A DNA stretch of 16,429 nt from Croceibacterium_B sp035470785 (GCA_035470785.1 DATIQN010000034.1:1-16429); one strand, 5' to 3'; numbered from the stretch's first letter, positions 1-9,238 are shown. Translations and numbers: made by a program. Notes: a model not told the origin generated them from the sequence alone.

Positions 1-64
1 TAATGTTCTCTGCAGGAAAGCGTTTTCTTGAAGCGCTGTTCAGGCGACCCGATGGGGAGCATTG

Positions 65-655
65 TCAGCGACGAACCCAAGGATCGTCGGTGCGCTCCAG
101 CACCATTAGCTGAGGATATGGACGGCACAGCAGCCCCGCCGCATCGGGCAGGCCGTCCAACCAATCCGACCAGTCCTCTTGCTTGAGGATGACCGGCATG
201 CGGTCGTGGACACCGGCGACGTGCTGGCAGGCTTCGGTCCTCACCATCGTATAGGCTGGACCTCATTCAGGCGTGTCACGCCATAGGCCAGCAACAGCGA
301 ACACGTCTTGGTCTGGCAGCGTGAACCAGCTGCGCGTCTTTGAACCCTTCTCACCTTCGGCTTCGGCGAAGGCGCTCATCCTGATCAGACAGCGTCGCTC
401 GGCAAAGCTGTAGCGCCACATGAAGCCGTCGAGTTTGTCGGCTCGCGCATTGTTGACTGGCTTGGGCTTGAGCGGCTGGCCGTTCTTGCCCTTGAGCGCC
501 AGCGGAAAGCCCCACACCATCGAGCGCAGCTCGCCACACGCAACGACAAGGCCGGGATAGCCGGGGTAGACCTCAGTAGCGAAGTTGCCGACGGTGGCGT
601 TAAACAGGTTGGCGACCTCGGCGGTCGCCTTCGTCATACGGTAGAGGTTGCACAT
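65..655 (-). pseudogene. SRAP-family (HMCES/YedK-type) abasic-site DNA-protein crosslinking protein, interrupted by one in-frame stop
   Basis: SRAP proteins use Cys2 to form a covalent thiazolidine link with abasic sites in single-stranded DNA. Read through, the frame gives 196 residues. It shows the N-terminal MCNLYRMT with catalytic Cys2, the NNARAD motif (about 68-73), the SAFAEAEG region with the conserved acidic residue (about 95-101), and GVHDRMPVIL with the conserved His (about 150). Codon 131 is TGA at 263-265, directly after WRDTPE, in the same frame as the downstream half, which resumes with GPAYTMV. Sphingomonad homologues normally have Trp there (TGG to TGA). The truncated product would lack the active-site His. 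No good Shine-Dalgarno precedes the start, and a 7-bp hairpin lies just upstream. The family call is firm; whether the stop is real or an error cannot be told from sequence alone. Confidence 0.85.
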
Positions 656-662
656 GGGGCGA

Positions 663-679
663 GGCTGGTTTCACCAGCC
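663..679 (-). promoter_or_regulatory. Hairpin in the leader of the SRAP gene
   Basis: A perfect 7-bp inverted repeat (GGCTGGT at 663-669, ACCAGCC at 673-679) with a 3-base loop ends 8 bases upstream of the SRAP start codon. On the minus strand a TTGACA (685-690) precedes it, so the palindrome would fall between a possible -35 and the start. It could be an operator or an RNA hairpin. No clear -10 was seen. Confidence 0.3.
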
Positions 680-819
680 GATCCTGTCAACAGGTAGTGG
701 GCGCGCGATCTTGCGAATGTCTGCTGGACTTTGGGCTACGAGCAAACCCAACTCAAGCAAGTTATGAAATCTTAACCCATCCTTCCTAATCGCGGAAGCT
801 GCTTGATCCATCAGTCAGG

Positions 820-853
820 GGTTGAGCAGGGTAACGAAGACTCAACCAGGAGG
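820..853 (+). promoter_or_regulatory. 5' leader hairpin abutting the Shine-Dalgarno of the Flp pilin gene
   Basis: GGTTGAG (820-826) and CTCAACC (841-847) form a perfect 7-bp stem around a 14-base loop. The AGGAGG ribosome-binding site (848-853) begins at the next base. Helix formation or extension could modulate access to the Shine-Dalgarno, but that effect is inferred. The repeat itself is seen directly. Confidence 0.4.
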
Positions 854-860
854 CTCAATC

Positions 861-1028
861 ATGAAGTTCATCCAAAACCTTATTCGTGATGAAGCTGGCG
901 CCACCGCCATCGAATATGGCTTGATTGCTGCTCTGATCGCCGTTGCCGCGATCACCGCGATGCAGGGCCTGGGCAGCCAGCTCTCGACCACCTTTAACCA
1001 GGTCGCCACGTCGATGGCCGCCTCTTAA
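861..1028 (+). CDS. Flp family type IVb pilin
   Basis: This 55-residue protein is a class III-type prepilin, the subunit of Flp/Tad (tight adherence) pili. It has a short charged leader with the processing site at Gly13-Ala14, followed by the family motif ATAIEYGLIAALIAV. That includes Glu at +5 and Tyr at +6 of the mature form and a hydrophobic assembly helix (about 17-36). A TadV/CpaA-type prepilin peptidase would cut after Gly13. The ATG at 861 was chosen because a perfect AGGAGG (848-853) lies 7 bases upstream; a TTG at 822 in the same frame has no such site. No tad/cpa assembly genes are in the window, so the gene stands alone with its own leader hairpin and strong terminator. Such small, highly expressed, separately terminated pilin genes are common in Tad systems. 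The family is very clear. Confidence 0.93.
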   Translation: MKFIQNLIRDEAGATAIEYGLIAALIAVAAITAMQGLGSQLSTTFNQVATSMAAS

Positions 1029-1055
1029 TCGGCTTTCCCATCTCGGTAAAGAAAC

Positions 1056-1084
1056 GGGGCGGCAGGGAAACCTGCCGCCCCTTT
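1056..1084 (+). terminator. Rho-independent terminator of the Flp pilin gene
   Basis: GGGGCGGCAGG (1056-1066) and CCTGCCGCCCC (1071-1081) form a perfect 11-bp GC-rich stem with a GAAA tetraloop, followed by TTT. It begins 27 bases after the pilin stop codon. The U-tract is short but the stem is very stable. Confidence 0.85.
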
Positions 1085-1456
1085 CGCTTCTACGTCTTCG
1101 CCCGGCGTTTTGCTGTGCCACGCCGACCGCTTACTACGCAGCGCGACATCAGGCGGCCACCCACCACATGTCATTGCTCGACGAGCGTAGAGGACAACGG
1201 ACCTTGCCTTCAAATGGAGCACCAGCTTCATGCGAGGTCGACTGTTACCCCGGCGGCCTCACTGACCAGCCGTTCTCCTCATGGAACTGAGCAACCCCGC
1301 GCGGCCCGAACTCAAGTAGGCTGTCGAGACCAGCGCGACGCTCCGGTGACAGTTCGCCGAGACCATCCACGATCTTGAACAGCCGATGCTCGCCCTCTGC
1401 CAGCGTGTGGCTGCCCATGTAGATCGCGCTCGATGGCGGCACATGAGAGGACACAA
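1085..1456. other. Gene-poor stretch between the pilin terminator and the DUF4142 terminator
   Basis: No confident gene, tRNA or repeat is seen here. A minus-strand frame at 1245-1454 (GTG start, 69 codons) has moderately coding-like, GC-rich third positions and a natural-looking sequence around LFKIVDGLGEL and LLEFGPRGVAQF. However, it has no ribosome-binding site and starts right beside the DUF4142 terminator hairpin. It could be a gene remnant or a small hypothetical protein; no family was recognised. Confidence 0.5.
1245..1454 (-). CDS. Possible small hypothetical protein or gene remnant
   Basis: This 69-codon frame starts with GTG. An internal ATG near 1416, 12 codons in, is an alternative start. 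The sequence is soluble-looking, acidic and helical in the middle (GEHRLFKIVDGLGELSPERR), with no signal peptide or membrane segment. Codons such as GTG, CTG, GGC and ATC give a GC bias closer to real genes than most shadow frames. Against it, there is no Shine-Dalgarno, the start touches the DUF4142 terminator, and no family was recognised. It might be the surviving tail of a longer gene. Confidence 0.25.
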   Translation of the reverse strand: MSSHVPPSSAIYMGSHTLAEGEHRLFKIVDGLGELSPERRAGLDSLLEFGPRGVAQFHEENGWSVRPPG

Positions 1457-1481
1457 GGGGGCGACGGCATTGGTCGCCCCC
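1457..1481 (-). terminator. Terminator downstream of the DUF4142 lipoprotein gene
   Basis: GGGGGCGAC (1457-1465) and GTCGCCCCC (1473-1481) form a perfect 9-bp stem with a 7-base loop. It lies about 10 bases beyond the minus-strand stop codon at 1491. On that strand the hairpin is followed by TTGTGT, an imperfect U-tract. Position and stem strength support termination of the minus-strand gene. Confidence 0.65.
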
Positions 1482-1490
1482 TCCGATTTG

Positions 1491-2078
1491 TCATTTCTGC
1501 AGCGATTGCGCCGTCTGCAGATGCTTCTTCAGCGTCGGCAGCGTCTGCTCGGCGAGATCGGTAACTGGCGCCGGGTCGCTGCTGCTCGCCTCCTGCTCGA
1601 ACTTGCCGATGTCTTTCTTGTGGTCGTCGACCGTGTAGGACGCGAATTCCTTGTCGAAGTCCGCGCCCTTCAGGCCTTGCAGCTTGGTGTATTCGGTATT
1701 GGCTTCGGGCGCCGCTTCGTCGGTGACGGGGACGTTCATCGTCGTGGCCAATTTCGCGACCTGGTCCTTGGCCTTGCCGTGATCGTCGGCGAGCATCTTG
1801 CCGAAGTCCTTGACGCCCTTGCTCGAGCCCATGTCCTGGGCGAGCTTGCCGAGCTTCATCTCGCTGTTGTCGCCCTTCATGGCCTCGGTGAGGAACTGGG
1901 AAGCGTGATCATTCGCGGCAGTGGTCGCGGTCGCCGCGGGCGTGGCCGCGGTATCGACGCTTGCGGTATCGGTCGCCGTGGCATCGGCGCGGCCGGTGGA
2001 GTCGTTCTTCGAGCAAGCCGCTGTGGCGAGGGCAAAACCGCTTACCGGTACAAGCATCGGAAGTAACATAGGTTTCAT
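1491..2078 (-). CDS. DUF4142 domain-containing lipoprotein
   Basis: This 195-residue protein has a lipoprotein signal peptide whose lipobox ends at Cys22 (ALATAAC). A low-complexity Ala/Thr/Asp linker (about 25-55) follows, then a helical DUF4142 domain (about 58-195) with the family pattern of repeated acidic helices, such as GVKDFGKMLADDHGKAKDQ. DUF4142 proteins are ferritin-like helical-bundle envelope proteins, often stress-induced in alphaproteobacteria; their molecular role is not settled. The start at 2078 was chosen because GAGGAG (2085-2090) lies 6 bases upstream and the lipobox is then correctly placed; a longer frame to 2147 lacks both. It is divergent from ettA and has its own terminator. 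A GGAAC-type promoter candidate lies upstream, consistent with general stress control. The domain call is strong and the function is unknown. Confidence 0.88.
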   Translation of the reverse strand: MKPMLLPMLVPVSGFALATAACSKNDSTGRADATATDTASVDTAATPAATATTAANDHASQFLTEAMKGDNSEMKLGKLAQDMGSSKGVKDFGKMLADDHGKAKDQVAKLATTMNVPVTDEAAPEANTEYTKLQGLKGADFDKEFASYTVDDHKKDIGKFEQEASSSDPAPVTDLAEQTLPTLKKHLQTAQSLQK

Positions 2079-2116
2079 CGGATTCTCCTCGCGCCGTATC
2101 CCCGTCGCGGTTCGCC

Positions 2117-2142
2117 AATCGCGAGGGGCGGCAAAAGGTTCC
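2117..2142 (-). promoter_or_regulatory. Candidate EcfG-type stress promoter upstream of the DUF4142 gene
   Basis: On the minus strand GGAAC (2138-2142) is followed after 16 bases by CGATT (2117-2121). The alphaproteobacterial general-stress sigma factor EcfG recognises GGAAC-N16/17-CGTT, so the -10 element is one base off. It lies about 40 bases upstream of the start codon. This is inference from motif similarity only. Confidence 0.3.
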
Positions 2143-2255
2143 TGCACGGCGCACGGAAGGGGGAGGACCGTGACGCGCCTTGCCCTTGCCCGAAACTCCG
2201 TCCCCGCCTATCTGCGCGCCAACTCCTGACACCACCGATACCCTGAGGACCTCCG

Positions 2256-3929
<1,674 letters not shown>

Positions 3930-3938
3930 AGTTCAGCT

Positions 3939-3978
3939 AACTGCCTCCTAACATGAACAAAACGCTATCAAGGCAGTT
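3939..3978. repeat. Inverted repeat between ettA and the RcnB-like gene
   Basis: AACTGCCT (3939-3946) and AGGCAGTT (3971-3978) form a perfect 8-bp inverted repeat separated by 24 bases of AT-richer sequence. It lies 10 bases after the ettA stop and about 80 bases before the next gene. There is no U-tract, so it is more likely an operator or a weak structured end than an intrinsic terminator. Confidence 0.35.
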
Positions 3979-4059
3979 CAGACATCGGACAGGGCGACTC
4001 GCTTAATCCGCTCCTTGCAAAGGCCGCGTTAGCTCGGCGAAGGATAAGGAGTGCCGCAC

Positions 4060-4857
4060 ATGAAATTCACCGTCAGCACCGGCGGAGCCCTGGCTGCCGC
4101 TCTCGCCTTCACGGCGGTCCCGGCTCAGGCCCAGCCGACCGACAATCAAGACCACCACGGCCATCACCAGCGGGCGGCCGAGGCGGACCAGCGAGCACGC
4201 GGGCCGTCCGGTCACGAGCATGCCGCGCCCGCGGCACCGCGTCCCGCCCCACCGCAGGCCCGCCCGCAAGCGCGGAACTTCGGAGCACCTCGCCCGCAGC
4301 AGCCCTCCCCCGCACCTCAGGCCCGGCAGGTAGAGCAGCGCAACTGGAACCAGCAGGCGCGTCAGCAGCAGCAACAGCGCACCTCCCCGCAGGGGCAGCA
4401 CTGGAATGGCGATGCGCAGAGGCACGACCGCAACGGAACCTATACGGACCAGGGGCGCAACACGACGTACCAGAACCGTGATCGCAACTGGAGCGACAAC
4501 CGGGGCGGCAACAACCGGAACTGGCAGAACGGCAATCGCGACAACCGGCAGTGGGACCGCTCCTGGCGGAACAACAACCGCTACGATTGGCAGCGCTACC
4601 GTTCGACCAACCGCAGCGCCTACCATGTCGGCCACTACTATGCGCCGTATCGCGGTTACACCTATCGCCGGCTGGGCATCGGGTTCTATCTCGACCCTCT
4701 GTTCTTCGGCCAGGACTACTGGATCGGTGATCCTGGTTACTACCGCTTGCCCGACGTCTACGGCCCCTATCGCTGGGTCCGCTATTACGACGACGCACTG
4801 CTGGTCGACATCTATTCCGGCGAAGTGGTCGACGTGATCTACGACTTCTTCTGGTAA
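4060..4857 (+). CDS. Exported RcnB-like protein with long low-complexity N-terminal region
   Basis: This 265-residue protein has a Sec signal peptide (1-24, cleavage after AQA) and a His-rich patch (HHGHH at 32-36, GHEH at 51-54). A long Gln/Asn/Arg/Pro-rich low-complexity stretch follows (about 55-180). The Tyr/Trp-rich C-terminal domain (about 185-265) contains YRRLGIGFYLDPLF, YYRLPDVYGPYRWVRYYDDA and a terminal VVDVIYDFFW. That C-terminal pattern is typical of the RcnB family, named for the E. coli periplasmic Ni/Co homeostasis protein, which is only about 110 residues. ATG at 4060 is preferred to GTG at 4051 because AAGGAG (4046-4051) is 8 bases upstream of it and the signal peptide then starts properly. 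Envelope location is likely. A metal role is only inferred from the family and the His patch; many alphaproteobacterial members are uncharacterised. Confidence 0.8.
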   Translation: MKFTVSTGGALAAALAFTAVPAQAQPTDNQDHHGHHQRAAEADQRARGPSGHEHAAPAAPRPAPPQARPQARNFGAPRPQQPSPAPQARQVEQRNWNQQARQQQQQRTSPQGQHWNGDAQRHDRNGTYTDQGRNTTYQNRDRNWSDNRGGNNRNWQNGNRDNRQWDRSWRNNNRYDWQRYRSTNRSAYHVGHYYAPYRGYTYRRLGIGFYLDPLFFGQDYWIGDPGYYRLPDVYGPYRWVRYYDDALLVDIYSGEVVDVIYDFFW

Positions 4858-4901
4858 GCCGCTCAACCGGCTTGTCGCCGGATTGAGTGGCCGGCACAAG
4901 C

Positions 4902-4931
4902 GAAGCCCCCGGTCGAAAGGCCGGGGGCTTC
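4902..4931. terminator. Bidirectional terminator between the RcnB-like and cytochrome b561 genes
   Basis: GAAGCCCCCGG (4902-4912) pairs with CCGGGGGCTTC (4921-4931) in a perfect 11-bp stem around an 8-base loop. It lies between convergent genes, 44 bases after one stop and 12 bases after the other. A second imperfect hairpin (about 4860-4892, GCTCAA/TTGAGT with an inner CGGC/GCCG) precedes it on the plus strand. Confidence 0.75.
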
Positions 4932-4943
4932 TGCTGCCTGAAA

Positions 4944-5489
4944 TCAGCCCTTGGGCGTACCGAACGGCAGCATTCGGTAAAGGTCGCCATCCTTGTCCCA
5001 GAACTGGTGTTTGAGCGCGCCGACAACGTGCAGCACGATAAGCCACAGCATAACGTTGCCGAGCGTGCCATGGAGTTCGGTCAGTTCATGCCCCACCCCG
5101 CGATTGGCTGGAGCGGGCAGGTTCGGGATTGTGAACCACCCGAAGAAGTCGATCGGCTGGTTCATCATCGAGGTGCCGATCCAGGCCATGAGCGGCAGAC
5201 CCAGCAGCAGCGCGTAGAAGATGAAGTGCACGGCGTGGGCGAGCCCGCGTTCCCAGGCAGCCAGGCCGCTCGACAACGGCGGCGCGCGATGCGTCGCGCG
5301 CCAGATCAGCCGCAAGACCGTTAGCAGGAGAATCACCATCCCAAGTGCGAAATGCGGTTGCAGGACGGCGAAGTGTTGTCCGCGCGGGGCGCCTTCGGTG
5401 GCGTCGGCCAGTCGCCAGTCCCAGATCACTGCGATGGCGATCGCCCAGTGGAGAATCATGGCTCCGGTCGAGTAGCGCTTCGTCGGCAT
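4944..5489 (-). CDS. Cytochrome b561
   Basis: This is a 181-residue integral membrane di-heme b-type cytochrome of the bacterial CybB type, which moves electrons between quinol and periplasmic acceptors. Four membrane helices are visible: about 10-25, 44-63, 85-105 and 142-160. Candidate heme ligands are H14 (MILHWA), H46 (LQPHFALG) or H85/H88, H140 (ELHGTLG) and H154 (IVLHVVG). H161 and the KHQFWDKD motif are typical of the family's C-terminus. The ATG at 5489 was chosen because GAAAGGA ends 6 bases upstream, whereas the ATG at 5495 directly touches that site. The gene is convergent with the RcnB-like gene and divergent from the 2OG oxygenase, with a 95-base shared upstream region. Physiological partners are not shown by the neighbourhood. 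Confidence 0.9.
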   Translation of the reverse strand: MPTKRYSTGAMILHWAIAIAVIWDWRLADATEGAPRGQHFAVLQPHFALGMVILLLTVLRLIWRATHRAPPLSSGLAAWERGLAHAVHFIFYALLLGLPLMAWIGTSMMNQPIDFFGWFTIPNLPAPANRGVGHELTELHGTLGNVMLWLIVLHVVGALKHQFWDKDGDLYRMLPFGTPKG

Positions 5490-5584
5490 CGGCATTCCTT
5501 TCGTCGAGCAACCTAGCGGCGAAGACGCGCGGGGCAAGTCCGCCTCTTGCATCGACAATGCCGGAGTGGATATGCCGCAGGCCT

Positions 5585-6271
5585 ATGGCCAGTTTCATCA
5601 ACCGCAAGAAGAGCGCCGACGTCCCCGACCAGGCGGCGCTGACCCGCGTCGGCAGCCAGGTCCGCAATCGGCTCGCCGCGAACAAGGCGATCTATCCGCT
5701 GCCGACCGACAAGGCGGAGATATTTGCGATGGGCGACTTCATGAACCCCGAGGAATGCCACCGGATGATCGCGATGATCGACCAGGTCGCGCGGCCGAGC
5801 TCGGTGTTCGATCTCGAGTACGGCGCCGACTACCGCACATCGTATTCGGGCGACGTCGATCCGCACGACCCTTTCATCAAGAAGATCAGCCGGCGGATCG
5901 ACGATCTGCTCGGGCTGGATTCCTCGTGGGGCGAGACGGTTCAGGGCCAGCGCTACCTGCCCGGCCAGCAGTTTATGCCCCATTGCGACTGGTTCTTCAC
6001 CGAGGCCTCCTACTGGCCGAAGGAGGACGCGCGCGGCGGCCAGCGCAGCTGGACCGCGATGGTCTACCTGAACGCGGTCGAGGGCGGTGGATCGACCGAC
6101 TTCACCCAGATCGGCCTCTCGATCGAGCCCAAGTCGGGCGCGATCCTGACCTGGAACAACGCTGATCTCGAAGGCGCGCCCAACCGCTGGACAATTCACT
6201 CGGGCGCCAAGGTCACGGCGGGGGTGAAGTACGTGATCACCAAGTGGTACCGCACTCGGAAGTGGAACTGA
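5585..6271 (+). CDS. 2OG-Fe(II) oxygenase, prolyl 4-hydroxylase alpha-subunit-like
   Basis: This 228-residue enzyme would hydroxylate a substrate, possibly a prolyl residue, using Fe(II), O2 and 2-oxoglutarate. The double-stranded beta-helix spans about 115-225. Iron ligands are H133 and D135 in MPHCDWFF and H205 in TIHSGAKV; K215 in GVKYVITKWYR is the likely 2OG-carboxylate-binding Lys. AMVYLNAVEGGGSTDF (158-173) is the conserved strand after the HxD motif. The start is uncertain: ATG 5585 has only a weak AGG upstream, and ATG 5558 in frame has none. The frame stays open further upstream but there overlaps cytochrome b561 antisense and looks non-coding. The gene is divergent from cytochrome b561 and ends 3 bases before the convergent Nramp-related pseudogene. 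The substrate is unknown. Confidence 0.88.
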   Translation: MASFINRKKSADVPDQAALTRVGSQVRNRLAANKAIYPLPTDKAEIFAMGDFMNPEECHRMIAMIDQVARPSSVFDLEYGADYRTSYSGDVDPHDPFIKKISRRIDDLLGLDSSWGETVQGQRYLPGQQFMPHCDWFFTEASYWPKEDARGGQRSWTAMVYLNAVEGGGSTDFTQIGLSIEPKSGAILTWNNADLEGAPNRWTIHSGAKVTAGVKYVITKWYRTRKWN

Positions 6272-6274
6272 CCG

Positions 6275-7559
6275 CTAGGAAGCGGTGAGCACCATCGCCA
6301 GCGCCGCCGCGCCCATCATCAGCGTCGCCAGCCAGCCGAGCCAGCGCAGCGGGCCACGGACCGTGAACCGCCCATGACATCGCTGCGCGCGGTGAGCAGC
6401 ATCATGATCGCCATCACCGGCACCGCGACGACGCCATTGATCACCGCGGTCCAGTAGAGCGCCTTGATCGGGTTGATCGGCGTGAAATTGAGGATCAGGC
6501 CGACCGCGGTGGCAGCGACGATCGCGCCGTAAAACACCTTGGCCTTGCGCGGCTTGCGCGCCAGCCCGACCGGCCAGCCGCCGGCCTCGCCGAGCGCGTA
6601 GGCGGCCGAACCGGCGAGCACCGGGACCGCGAGCAGCCCGGTACCGACAGTGCCGAGCGCGAACACGATCGTCGCCTGCGCGCCGGCGATCGGACGCAGC
6701 GCCTCGGCGGCCTGGGCAGAGGTCTGGATGTCGGTCACGCCGCGCCGTGAAGCGTCGCCGCGGTTGCGAAGACGATGGCCAGCGCGACCAGGTTGGACGC
6801 CGCCATGCCGCCGGCCGTGTCGATCTCGATGCGCTCGAGTTCGGACGCGCCTTGCTCAGGGTGGTCGGCCAGCCCCTGGCGTTCGAGGGTCTCCTCGACG
6901 TCCTCCGCTTCTTCAGATGCTTGCCAGAAGAACAGGTAGGGACTGATCGTCGTCCCGAACACGGCGACGATGGTCGTGATGTAGGCCGCGCTCCACGAGA
7001 AATCGGGTACGACGAGCCGCAGCAGCGCTTCCTTCCACGCCACGTGAACCATCATCAGCGTGGCGACATAGGCCAGCAGCGCAAGCGACAGCTATTTCAG
7101 GATCGCGACGTATCGCGCATAGCTCATGAACACTTCGACGATCGCGCAGAACGCCGCGAAGCCGATCAAGTACACGGCTTCATGGCCCCCGAACACGAGC
7201 CGCGTGGCGTCGGCCATGGCGCCGAGGTCGGCGCCGATGTTGATCGTGTTGGCCACCAGCAGCAGCGCGACCACGGCGTTCAGCAGCCAGCGGGGATAAT
7301 ACCGCCGCAAGTTGCCGGCGATACCGTGCCCGGTGGTGCGGCCGATCCGCGCGCTGATCATCTGCACCGCCGCCATGAACGGGTATGTCACGACGAGCGT
7401 CCAGCCGAGGCCGTAGCCGAACGCCGCGCCGGCCTGGCTATACGTTGCAATTCCGCTCGGATCGTCGTCAGAGGCTCCAGTGATCAGTCCTGGACCGATG
7501 ATGTCGCGCAACCGCAGCCGCTTGGGCTGACCGGTATCCGGATCGCCCTGCGAATTCAC
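6275..7559 (-). pseudogene. Nramp-related divalent metal transporter, disrupted by one stop and two frameshifts
   Basis: Nramp (SLC11) proteins import divalent metals with protons across the inner membrane. The gene starts with GTG at 7559, overlapping the lysS stop by four bases (GTGA). The first part carries GLITGASDDDPSGIATYSQ in TM1. A TAG at 7092-7094 follows YVAILK where the family has Trp, and the frame then continues unchanged. Near 6737-6742 the frame shifts: LHGAA-stop resumes as VTDIQTSAQAAEALRPIAG in another frame, fitting loss of one G/C. Near 6368-6373 a second one-base loss diverts SDVMG; restoring it recovers LRWLGWLATLMMG and a stop at 6275. In TM1 DPSG replaces the classical DPGN, and in TM6 ISPY replaces VMPH, so the substrate may differ from Mn/Fe. 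Family membership is clear, and the product cannot be made intact as read. Confidence 0.88.
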
Positions 7560-9157
7560 CGCGCCAGCGCCTCGGCGATCAGCCGGCGCGTGTTGGCCAC
7601 GCCGTAAAGCGCGATGAAGCTGCCCATGCGCGGGCCCTGCGAGCTGCCGAGAAGGATCTCGTAAAGCGCGCGGAACCAGTCCCGCAGGCTTTCGAAACCG
7701 AAGGCCTCGTTCTTGCCGATCTCGTAGACTTGCGTCTGCAGGTCCTCGGGCGAGGTGCCTTCAGGCACGGAGGCAAGGTGGGCGTCGAGCGCCTTCAGCG
7801 CCTCGGCTTCATTCGCCTCCGGCGCACGCTTGACCAGAGTCGGCGCCACGAAATCGCGGTTGTAGGCCAGCGCGCGGTCGACCAGCGTCGCGAGCTCCGG
7901 ATGATGGGCCGGGTTAAGGTCATGGATGTAATTGCCGAGATAGCTCCACACCTGCTCGTGCGTCGCGTGCGGGCCGAGCACGCCCACCAGGTTAAGCAGC
8001 AGCCCGAAGGTTACCGGCAGCGTATCGCCGTCGCCGCCGTGGTAGCCATTGGTGCGCAGCAAGTGCCACACGGGGTTGCCGAGTTGCTGCTCTAGCGGCT
8101 GCTCGGGGATTTTCGCGCGGAACTGCCAGTATTCGTCCACCGCCTTCGGGATCACGCCCCTGTGCAAGCTCTTAGCGCTCTTCGGCTCACGGAAGATGTA
8201 GAACGCCAGGCTCTCTTCGGTGCCGTAAGTCAGCCATTCGTCGATCGTCAGGCCATTGCCCTTCGACTTGGAGATCTTCTCGCCATTGGCGTCGAGGAAC
8301 AGCTCGTAGATCAGACCTTCGGGCCGCTGACCACCGAGCGCCTTCACGATTCGCGCCGACTGGGTCACGCTGTCGGTCAGGTCCTTGCCGCACATCTCGT
8401 AATCGACGCCGAGCGCGTACCAGCGCATTGCCCAGTCGACCTTCCACTGCAGCTTCGACATGCCGCCGAGCGCCGACTGCTCGACCACCATGCCGTCCTC
8501 GTCCTCGAAGCGGATGATCCCGGCGTCGGCATCGATCACCTCGACCGGTACCTGCAGCACGGCGCCGCTCGAGGGGCTGACCGGCAACACCGGCGAGTAA
8601 GTCAGCCGCCGCTCCTCGCGCAGGGTCGGCAGCATGATATCCATGATCTCATGGAAATGCCGCAGCACGTTCCGCAATGCATCGTCGAACGCGCCGGCGT
8701 TGTAGCGGTCGGAGGCGGAAACGAACTCGTAATCGAACCCGAAGCGGTCGAGGAAGCTGCGCAGCATCGCGTTGTTGTGATGCGCGAAGCTCTCGAACCC
8801 GGCGTTGAACGGATCGGGGATGCGGCTGAGCGGCTTGCCGAGGTTGGCCTGGAGCAATTCCTGGTTGGGCAGGTTGTCCGGCACCTTGCGTAAGCCATCC
8901 ATGTCGTCGCTGAACGCGACCAGCCGCGTCGGCGCGCCGCCGCTGACGATTTCGTAGGCGCGCCGCACCAGCGTAGTGCGCAGCACTTCCTGAAAAGTGC
9001 CGATGTGCGGCAAGCCCGAGGGGCCGTAGCCGGTTTCGAACAACACCGGGCTACCGCCGGGCTTGCCGTCGGGATAGCGTTTGACGAGCTTCATCGCCTC
9101 CTGGAACGGCCAGGCCTTGGACACGCGGGCGGTTTCGATCAGCTTTGCGTTAATCAT
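7556..9157 (-). CDS. lysS: Lysine--tRNA ligase, class I (archaeal type)
   Basis: This 533-residue cytoplasmic enzyme charges tRNA-Lys using a class I Rossmann catalytic domain, unlike the class II LysRS of most bacteria. The HIGH-type motif is LPHIG (49-53) and the KMSKS-type motif is KISKS (294-298). Between them are the family-typical AFSDDMDGLRKVP (81-93) and YEMCGKDLTDSV (253-264), and an alpha-helical anticodon-binding region fills the C-terminal third. ATG 9157 was chosen because the homologous N-terminus begins about there (MINAKLIETARVSKAWPFQE); the 12-residue upstream extension is Arg/Ala-rich and unconvincing. No clear Shine-Dalgarno is visible, and the leader region contains strong inverted repeats. 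Class I LysRS is known in Alphaproteobacteria. The downstream Nramp-related frame overlaps its stop, suggesting co-transcription. Confidence 0.95.
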   Translation of the reverse strand: MINAKLIETARVSKAWPFQEAMKLVKRYPDGKPGGSPVLFETGYGPSGLPHIGTFQEVLRTTLVRRAYEIVSGGAPTRLVAFSDDMDGLRKVPDNLPNQELLQANLGKPLSRIPDPFNAGFESFAHHNNAMLRSFLDRFGFDYEFVSASDRYNAGAFDDALRNVLRHFHEIMDIMLPTLREERRLTYSPVLPVSPSSGAVLQVPVEVIDADAGIIRFEDEDGMVVEQSALGGMSKLQWKVDWAMRWYALGVDYEMCGKDLTDSVTQSARIVKALGGQRPEGLIYELFLDANGEKISKSKGNGLTIDEWLTYGTEESLAFYIFREPKSAKSLHRGVIPKAVDEYWQFRAKIPEQPLEQQLGNPVWHLLRTNGYHGGDGDTLPVTFGLLLNLVGVLGPHATHEQVWSYLGNYIHDLNPAHHPELATLVDRALAYNRDFVAPTLVKRAPEANEAEALKALDAHLASVPEGTSPEDLQTQVYEIGKNEAFGFESLRDWFRALYEILLGSSQGPRMGSFIALYGVANTRRLIAEALAR

Positions 9158-9238
9158 CGCGGCGGCTTTTGCGGAAGGCGGGCGCGCACGCAAGCGCCGA
9201 GTCGGCGCGGCTGGTCATTCCGCCATGAATCCAACTGA

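Noticed and set aside
1..64. Left edge sequence, checked for a gene end or terminator
   Set aside because: Only a weak AGCG/CGCT pairing is present; no coding or termination signal that can be supported.
4003..5071. Long minus-strand frames across the RcnB-like gene and terminator
   Set aside because: They are low-complexity mirrors of the Q/N/R-rich coding strand and run through a strong terminator hairpin. The plus strand has a Shine-Dalgarno, a signal peptide and an RcnB domain.
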